Assembly: GCF_001889405.1 (NCBI RefSeq)
Contig: NZ_CP017921.1
Coordinates: 1,254,057 to 1,318,056 of the forward strand
Origin: Methanohalophilus halophilus
Lineage (GTDB): Archaea > Halobacteriota > Methanosarcinia > Methanosarcinales > Methanosarcinaceae
Reading direction: 5' to 3'
Length of the DNA: 64,000 nt
Shown here: positions 54,852-61,337 of the stretch, piece by piece
Numbering within the stretch: position 1 is the stretch's first letter
Layout: each line of letters begins with the position of its first letter
The notes under the pieces: generated by a model
Told to the model about the DNA's origin: nothing
The model's database searches: none
Seen by the model: only the letters and a program-made list of their open reading frames with translations
Program-made: the position numbers and the translations under genes

Positions 54852-56225
54852 TTAAAACAGACCTCTATAGTATTCATCAATTTCCCCAATGATTTCAGAA
54901 TACATATTCATGTATTCCTCAGTTGGTTTCATTTCGTATTTCGAATTTACATCATAACATGATTCGAAATCTTTTCCTTGCGGGGCATCTGAAAGCCGGT
55001 CTACGTATTTAGAATAGAGCATTTCAATAATTTCATTTGCCTCTGCCAGGTCCAGATTCAGGGCCATCTTGCTCACCTCGCCCATGAATCTTGATTCCAG
55101 GCCAGTTGAATGATCAACTTTTTCTCCTCTACCACCAAGAGGTCCGATCAACATTTCTCTGCCGCAAACCGTATCGCTTATTGCCTGAGCTGCGGTTTCA
55201 TAAAACATCATATCAGTACAGCACCCTGCAATGTTGTGGTAATATTTTGCTGTAGAATGTTGCATATTACGTGAAACCGCGAGGGAGGAAATATTTGAAG
55301 CCCACAATATTTCTTTTGTAGATGAAGATTTTGTAGCCGAATCAATTGCTCCGCAGGCATGTATGCTTGCACTTGTAACCAGCCGGGATTGTATTGTTTC
55401 TGCAACATCAATAATTGCCAGTGCTTCAGGTGAATCTATAGCATCTTTGCCCAGAACGGGACACTGGCCACTTATGAAATTATTCCCGTGCTCCTGATGG
55501 AATATTGATTTATGAAAAGTTTCAAAATCGGTTTTCAGGTTACCAGATTGGTATACCTCATGAATATCATTTTTTGAATATAACTCATTTGAAGATACGA
55601 CCATATGTGCCTGTGAGGTATTTGGTGTTGCCGGACCTACAAGGGTCAACCCCTCCCTGCCGGCGATTTTTGTAGCCAGTCTTTCAAGTCTTGCTTCTTC
55701 TAAAGCTACAAACATTTCCTCTGGAGTATTGGTTCTTATAGGACCGTCATTGATTGTTTGCATGGATCCCGGATATATTCCCTGGACTATGGGCTCAATT
55801 GCAGAACTGATATGAATATTCAGGAAATTTTTTTCAGAAACCTTTCCACCCATTGGCCCTCCTATAATTACAGGGGGTTTGCAATCCATTTCTGTCCTGC
55901 TAACAACATTTATTTTTTCCTTGAATCTCCCAATGTCCACGGCATTGGGCGTACCAAGAGACTTCAATATTTCATCGTTATTTACCTGGATAGTTCTGCC
56001 TGTATCAGTACAGTATATTCCTACATTTGTCAGAAGTTCGATAGCGGCTGAAAAAACAGCATCTGCCATGTCAAGTTCGTATGGTATGAATTCTTCGCCG
56101 TCATTTATTATATCATAATCAGCAGCCAGTTCGGTGGATAATTTTAAAACATCTTCATTATGGGTATTTTCACTTTTTTCTTCACCTGAAAAAGAGTTTC
56201 TTAGATATTTATATATGTCTGACAT
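54852..56225 (-). CDS. MtmB-family methyltransferase paralogue lacking pyrrolysine
   Basis: 457 residues, same length as monomethylamine methyltransferase MtmB (458) and alignable along its whole length: VGIYCTDTGR (MtmB CGIYCTDTHR), GREGLTLVGPATPNTSQAH (GRPGMGV-Pyl-GPETSLSAQG), AQAISDTVCGREML, HSTGLESRFMGEVSKMA, DFESCYDVN and PTEEYMNMY. At the site of Pyl202 the gene has GTA (Val196, bases 55638-55640). There is no in-frame TAG and it ends in TAA. MtmB moves a methyl group from methylamine to corrinoid protein MtmC, the Pyl imine holding the amine; without Pyl the substrate must differ or activity be lost. It is divergent from a betaine-type BCCT transporter; no corrinoid protein gene is adjacent. 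Confidence 0.85.
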   Translation of the reverse strand: MSDIYKYLRNSFSGEEKSENTHNEDVLKLSTELAADYDIINDGEEFIPYELDMADAVFSAAIELLTNVGIYCTDTGRTIQVNNDEILKSLGTPNAVDIGRFKEKINVVSRTEMDCKPPVIIGGPMGGKVSEKNFLNIHISSAIEPIVQGIYPGSMQTINDGPIRTNTPEEMFVALEEARLERLATKIAGREGLTLVGPATPNTSQAHMVVSSNELYSKNDIHEVYQSGNLKTDFETFHKSIFHQEHGNNFISGQCPVLGKDAIDSPEALAIIDVAETIQSRLVTSASIHACGAIDSATKSSSTKEILWASNISSLAVSRNMQHSTAKYYHNIAGCCTDMMFYETAAQAISDTVCGREMLIGPLGGRGEKVDHSTGLESRFMGEVSKMALNLDLAEANEIIEMLYSKYVDRLSDAPQGKDFESCYDVNSKYEMKPTEEYMNMYSEIIGEIDEYYRGLF

Positions 56226-56639
56226 GTAGTATACCTCCTATATTTCTATTACTTATTCCCTTATATCAATAACTGGTAATCTACAAACAACATTCAATAT
56301 CTTACTAAACAAAATTTATTGTTTATAAAATTATAATATAGATGTTTTTACACATAAATGTTTAATAACTATTGTTTTATATTGATATACTTTAAATAAA
56401 AATAGGACGATTTTGAATTTTTTCATTTAAAGACTCTATTTCTAAAAGTTACATATATAATGAAAGGATACTTTATAGTTTAATTAAGAAGTAAAATCAA
56501 AGTTGTTTTTGTCACATTGGGTATAAAATAATGTAACTTAAACACTTTTTATTATTGAAGTTAAACAGAATCTTCACGACTAAATATATAAAATTTCAAA
56601 TTTGTTCATGGTTCTTATAATTATCAAAGGAGGCATGTA
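56226..56639. other. 414-base AT-rich divergent promoter region
   Basis: Lies between the MtmB-like gene (minus) and the BCCT gene (plus). TAAATATATAAA at 56581-56592 is a good TATA box for the transporter, giving a short leader with AAAGGAGG (56626-56633) seven bases before the ATG. On the minus strand TTTATAAA-like runs near 56320-56345 could serve the methyltransferase. No gene seen. The region is strongly AT-rich and long for this window, suggesting regulated expression of both genes. Confidence 0.5.
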
Positions 56640-58244
56640 ATGAGAAAAATGCAAAAAGGACTCACAGAATTTTCAGACACTTTAAAGACACCGACACTAT
56701 TGGTATCGTTATTTTTATCTTTTGCATTTGTTTTAGCCGGAACGGTTTTTCCGGAGCGTTTCGGAGTTTATATGGATTTCACCTTTAATTGGATGGTCGG
56801 AAATCTTGGTTGGTCTTTCTTATTTGGTGGCAGTATTTTTTTATTGCTTATTGTATATTTGATGCTAAGTCCACTTGGGGATATAAAATTGGGCGGGGAC
56901 TATGAAAAACCTGCTTATTCCAATCTTTCATGGTTTGCCATGCTTTTCAGTTGCGGAATGGGGATTGGCCTACTTTTCTGGGGTGTTTCAGAACCGATAT
57001 GGCATTATATGTGGCCGCTTTATGAACAACCCAATACATCTGAATCCCTGCATGCAGCCATGAGATATTCTTTCTTCCACTGGGGCTTCCACCCGTGGGC
57101 AATATATTCTGTGGTTGCGGGCTCATTAGCATATTTTTCCTACAGGAAAGGCCTGCCGATGCTATTGAGTTCTACACTGGAACCTATCCTGGGAAGAGAG
57201 GGCATTGATAAAAAGTGGGGTATTGCTGTTAATACCATTGGTGTCCTTGCAACTCTCTTTGGTATTGCGACAACTCTTGGTTTAGGTGTTATGCAGATAG
57301 GCGCCGGGCTTGAGGAATTATTCGGTTATTCCAGCGGACCTACGTTATGGGTACTTATAATTACTGTTGTTACGATTCTTGCGATAATGTCCACAGCATC
57401 CGGTATTGACCGGGGTATAAAATGGTTGAGTCAGATTAATCTGGGCGTGGCAGCTCTTTTAATGATTCTGATATTCATTCTTGGACCAACGCTATTTACC
57501 CTTGAGTTATTCACTCATTCAGTAGGAGGCTATTTGCAAAACTTGCTCCAGATGTCCTTTGGAACAGATCCTGCAGGGGTCGGAGCTGAAGGCTGGGGAG
57601 ATTCATGGACTATTTTCTATTGGGCATGGTGGATTGCCTGGGCTCCATTTGTTGGGTCATTCATTGCCAGGGTTTCAAGGGGCAGGACAATCAGAAGCTT
57701 TGTTGTAGGTGTAATGCTTGCTCCTACAGTTGTCAGTATGGTATGGTTCAGTATCTTTGGAGGATCTGCTCTTTTCATCGAGCATTTCGGAGCCGGTGGA
57801 ATTGCTGAGGCTGTTGAAGTTGATTCTGCACTGGGCTTTTTCAGTATGCTTAGTTTTTTCCCTTTCTCTGACATCCTTATTGCAGTTGCAATGTTCTCAG
57901 TAGCGATCTTTTTCATAACTTCGTCTGACTCGGGTACTTATGTCATAGGAATGCTGACCTCTAAAGGCAATCCCAATCCTCCGCTTCCACTGAGGATTAT
58001 CTGGGGTAGTCTTGAAGGAGCTGTTGCAGCAGTTCTTCTGCTTGCAGGTGGTCTGGGTGCCCTCCAGACAGCTTCAGTAGTCGGTGGATTTCCCTTCATG
58101 ATAGTTATGCTTTTGATGCTCTATTGCTTATTGAAAGCATTGTTTATGGAACTGCAGGAAGAGTCCCTGCCGTTAGAGAGGGCTAAATTAAGGGCAACAA
58201 TTAATGAAATTAAAATACGGGAAGATCAAAAGGATAAAGAGTGA
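56640..58244 (+). CDS. BCCT-family betaine/choline-type transporter
   Basis: 534 residues, twelve membrane helices. The sodium-coupling motif GMGIGLLFWGVSEPIWHY, the TM4 box HWGFHPWAIY (equivalent to Trp189, Trp194 and Tyr197 of BetP) and the TM8 signature FYWAWWIAWAPFVGSF are all intact, predicting Na+-coupled uptake of a trimethylammonium compound such as glycine betaine. The long acidic or basic regulatory tails of BetP are absent except for a short charged C-terminus. It has a strong ribosome site and is divergent from the pyrrolysine-free MtmB paralogue. It may import an osmoprotectant, or a methylated substrate for that enzyme. Confidence 0.92.
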   Translation: MRKMQKGLTEFSDTLKTPTLLVSLFLSFAFVLAGTVFPERFGVYMDFTFNWMVGNLGWSFLFGGSIFLLLIVYLMLSPLGDIKLGGDYEKPAYSNLSWFAMLFSCGMGIGLLFWGVSEPIWHYMWPLYEQPNTSESLHAAMRYSFFHWGFHPWAIYSVVAGSLAYFSYRKGLPMLLSSTLEPILGREGIDKKWGIAVNTIGVLATLFGIATTLGLGVMQIGAGLEELFGYSSGPTLWVLIITVVTILAIMSTASGIDRGIKWLSQINLGVAALLMILIFILGPTLFTLELFTHSVGGYLQNLLQMSFGTDPAGVGAEGWGDSWTIFYWAWWIAWAPFVGSFIARVSRGRTIRSFVVGVMLAPTVVSMVWFSIFGGSALFIEHFGAGGIAEAVEVDSALGFFSMLSFFPFSDILIAVAMFSVAIFFITSSDSGTYVIGMLTSKGNPNPPLPLRIIWGSLEGAVAAVLLLAGGLGALQTASVVGGFPFMIVMLLMLYCLLKALFMELQEESLPLERAKLRATINEIKIREDQKDKE

Positions 58245-58350
58245 GAACTGAGATTCGATTGTTTTAGGGATGATTGATAGAAGCTACATCATCCCCTTTA
58301 TTTCTTGTTTTTCATTTCATCATAAATCTTAACCTATGCACCCGCTGCAG

Positions 58351-58372
58351 CACATGCGGCACCACTTTTTTT
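58351..58372 (+). terminator. Putative terminator after the BCCT gene
   Basis: CCGC...GCGG with CACATGCGGCACCA (58351-58364) then CTTTTTTT. Stem is short; the 14-base core is identical to the pilin terminator at 53958. Modest evidence of function. Confidence 0.4.
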
Positions 58373-58429
58373 GAAATAACCATTTGGTGAATATATATTT
58401 AAATGATCGATTTAGTTTTCAAAAAAAGA

Positions 58430-58446
58430 GCCGCCGTGTAGGCGGC
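58430..58446 (-). terminator. Terminator of gatD
   Basis: GCCGCC-GTGTA-GGCGGC is a perfect six-base-pair stem. Read on the minus strand it is followed by CTTTTTTT, and on the plus strand by AATATTTTGTTTT, so it can stop transcription from both convergent genes. Confidence 0.7.
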
Positions 58447-58458
58447 AATATTTTGTTT

Positions 58459-59703
58459 TCACTCAAGACTGCAATCTGATATCTCGTTAGCTCTTTTTTC
58501 CTGCATCAATTTTCGCACTTCTGGCAGGTCGGATGTCTGGCCCAGTACACACATAAGTTTTACAAGGGCAACTTCCGGCAACATGTCCTCGGCCTCGATT
58601 GCTCCGGCTTTGAGCATATCCGTGCCGGTGTCATAGACACGGTCACAGACACGTCCGTGCAGACACTGGGATGCGATCACTATCGGTATGTTTGCTTCTG
58701 TTGCACGCTTGATTTCAGGGACCCAGTCGGTGGATACATGGCCCAGCCCGGTTCCTTCGATTACAATGCCCTTGTAGCCTGCATCGATATAATGACCCAG
58801 GATTTCAGCTTTTGCGCCGGGTGTGAACTTTACAATAGCACATTCTGGCTCGATTTTCTCCTTGAGGGCCAGTTCTGTCTCTCCGCGTGCGGTATATTCT
58901 GATTCTGTGGTAATCTCGCCTGTGGCATAATCCACAAAACCAATCTGGCGGGAATTGATGGACTGGAAAGCATCCCTGCGTGAGGTGTGCATCTTCCTGA
59001 CTCTGGTAGCATAATGGATGGCACATCGATCATCGGAACTGCTCTCATGCATGACTGTGCAGATTTCTGCAATATCACTGACAGCAACCTTCGTTGCACA
59101 GATTGCATTCATCACATTGTCACTGCTTGGCCTGTCTGCACTGCGCTGGGAACCTACAAAAACAACGGGAACCGGCGTGTCAAGCATGAATGCCAGGGCT
59201 GCTGCGGAATACATCATAGTATCCGTACCATGAGCAATCACTATGCCGTCTGCTCCGTTACTAATTTCTTCATATACGGCCCGTGCAAGTTCGGTCCAGA
59301 TATGTGGCTTCATGTTCTCGGACAGGATATTCGTAACAACCCGTCCTCTTATATTGGCAATATCATCAAGTTCAGGGATTGTCCGGACAATATCATCTGC
59401 AGAGCACTGTGAGCTCACAGCACCGCTACGGTAATCGATCTTACTGGCAATGGTACCTCCGGTGGAAATGAAAACAACATTTTTAAGTCCTTTATTTTTG
59501 GTAACCTTGCCTTGCTTTTCGGGCTTTTGAATTTCCTTTTTTTGCTCCAGGAAAGTGATCTGTGCACCATCCGGCTCAATTCCTACATTGTATCCACTGA
59601 CCATTTTCAGCACAATATGGCCGGTGACACTGGGCATAACAACTCCTTCGTAGGCAGCTCCGCCCTTCTCGACCCTTATCCTATCTCCTTCCTTGTAATC
59701 CAT
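58459..59703 (-). CDS. gatD: Glu-tRNA(Gln) amidotransferase subunit D
   Basis: 414 residues. An N-terminal about 85-residue beta-barrel ([20 protein letters not shown]) precedes an asparaginase-type domain with [35 protein letters not shown] and [14 protein letters not shown]. Archaeal GatD frees ammonia from glutamine for GatE, which amidates Glu-tRNA(Gln). gatE is not in the window. The N-terminal extension separates it from a free L-asparaginase. Confidence 0.93.
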   Translation of the reverse strand: MDYKEGDRIRVEKGGAAYEGVVMPSVTGHIVLKMVSGYNVGIEPDGAQITFLEQKKEIQKPEKQGKVTKNKGLKNVVFISTGGTIASKIDYRSGAVSSQCSADDIVRTIPELDDIANIRGRVVTNILSENMKPHIWTELARAVYEEISNGADGIVIAHGTDTMMYSAAALAFMLDTPVPVVFVGSQRSADRPSSDNVMNAICATKVAVSDIAEICTVMHESSSDDRCAIHYATRVRKMHTSRRDAFQSINSRQIGFVDYATGEITTESEYTARGETELALKEKIEPECAIVKFTPGAKAEILGHYIDAGYKGIVIEGTGLGHVSTDWVPEIKRATEANIPIVIASQCLHGRVCDRVYDTGTDMLKAGAIEAEDMLPEVALVKLMCVLGQTSDLPEVRKLMQEKRANEISDCSLE

Positions 59704-59730
59704 AATTATCCCTGCAATGAATTTATTATC

Positions 59731-61209
59731 TTATTTTTGCTGTATGTAATATTCGACAACCTGCATCAGCTTTTCAATGGAATCTGTGGTATGGTCCCTG
59801 ATCCTTTCAACCTCTTCAGTCCACATTCCCGTTTTAATACCAAAGTTATCGATTGATATTTTCATGGCTTCCGGGCCGGGTCCTCCGGTGACCTTTCTCT
59901 TCTGTATATTGAGCATTGGGTCCAGAGCCTGTTTTACCATATCCTCATTCAATCCCTTTTCTGTCAGGCTTTCCCCGAGGACCGTGCGCCCCACAGCTTC
60001 TACATCTTCCAGGGTTGGTTCGACATCTCCTTTTGCCAGGATGCCCACAATCTGGTGTGCGGTCCTGAAAGGTATCCCGCATTCCCTGACCAGGGTGTCG
60101 GCAAGTTCGGTGGCGGTAGTAAATCCGGTTGAGGCCTGCACTTTCATAGCATTATTATTAATTTTCATGCTATCCAGCATGCCTGCCATGATCCTTACTG
60201 ATGCACGTGTGGTTTCCACGGATTTCCAGATATGGGGACTGGCGTCCTGCATATCCCTGTTATAACTCATTGGCAGGGATTTGCAGACCGTAAGTAATGA
60301 CATAAGGCTTCCCACAGCGATCCCGCTTTTTCCTCTTACAAGTTCTGCAGTATCAGGATTCTTTTTCTGTGGCATTATAGATGAGGTGGATGCGTATTGA
60401 TCGGATAATTCAATAAAACCGAATTCTGTAGAAGACCACAGGACCAATTCCTCTGAAATCCTGCTCAGTTCGATCATAATGTTTGCAAGTACAGAAGCCG
60501 TTTCCAGCAGGAAATCCCGGCCACTGACCGCATCCATGGAATTTTGCATTACTTCTTCAAATCCGAGTAACTCTGCAGTCCTGCTTCTGTCAATCGGAAA
60601 TCCCGTGGAAGCAAAAGCCGCAGCTCCGAGGGGGCAACGATTGATCCTGTCCAGGCATCCAAGTATCCGTTCCACATCTCTTCCCAGGCTCTCCGTGTGG
60701 CCCATGATATGGTGGGCCAGTGTGGTAGGTTGGGCATGCTGCAGGTGTGTATATCCCGGCATAATGGTATCATAGTTCTTAGAAGCAATTTTTGCCATAG
60801 TGTTAACAAGCTGCAACATTTCTTCTGCCAGTTCCAGTACCTCTTTGCGCAGTCTCAGGCGGATACAGGTAGCCACTTCATCATTGCGGGAGCGGCCGGA
60901 ATGCATCCTTCCACCGACGTCTTCCCCTGCCATATCAATAAGCCGGGCTTCCAGGGATATGTGTATATCTTCGTAACTATGGTCAAGGGAATCGATTCCC
61001 TCCTCACGGATGCGTTTCAATCCATCCAGGATTTTGGCACAATCATCTGCGGGGACGATTCCCTGCTCTTTCAGCATGACCGTGTGGGCAAAATCCACCA
61101 GGACATCAGAATCAAATATCCATTTATCGTCTTCCATGGATGAAGTATAACGCATAATTTCCTCGTCCGGGAGAGAATCAAGGCGTCCTCTTCGTAAAAT
61201 ATCACTCAT
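59731..61209 (-). CDS. argH: Argininosuccinate lyase
   Basis: 492 residues. Family motifs: FDSDVLVDFAHTVML, the catalytic-loop GRMHSGRSRNDEVATCIRLR, TIMPGYTHLQHAQPTT and signature STSSIMPQKKNPDTAELVRG. It splits argininosuccinate into arginine and fumarate, the last step of arginine synthesis. It is 27 bases upstream of gatD on the same strand and may share a transcript. Confidence 0.95.
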   Translation of the reverse strand: MSDILRRGRLDSLPDEEIMRYTSSMEDDKWIFDSDVLVDFAHTVMLKEQGIVPADDCAKILDGLKRIREEGIDSLDHSYEDIHISLEARLIDMAGEDVGGRMHSGRSRNDEVATCIRLRLRKEVLELAEEMLQLVNTMAKIASKNYDTIMPGYTHLQHAQPTTLAHHIMGHTESLGRDVERILGCLDRINRCPLGAAAFASTGFPIDRSRTAELLGFEEVMQNSMDAVSGRDFLLETASVLANIMIELSRISEELVLWSSTEFGFIELSDQYASTSSIMPQKKNPDTAELVRGKSGIAVGSLMSLLTVCKSLPMSYNRDMQDASPHIWKSVETTRASVRIMAGMLDSMKINNNAMKVQASTGFTTATELADTLVRECGIPFRTAHQIVGILAKGDVEPTLEDVEAVGRTVLGESLTEKGLNEDMVKQALDPMLNIQKRKVTGGPGPEAMKISIDNFGIKTGMWTEEVERIRDHTTDSIEKLMQVVEYYIQQK

Positions 61210-61337
61210 GATTATTCCTCAAATGAACAAGTTTAAAGGGCCTGCACTCACGAAAAGTTATTTAGCGGGACTTTCTGACTGCCCTTCTATTTAAGGTCTT
61301 AGCAAATAAAAGTAGCTGTTCTGATAAATGTAATTTT

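Noticed and set aside
54852-56225. Ordinary pyrrolysine-containing MtmB
   Set aside because: The reading frame has no TAG and the Pyl position is GTA (Val).
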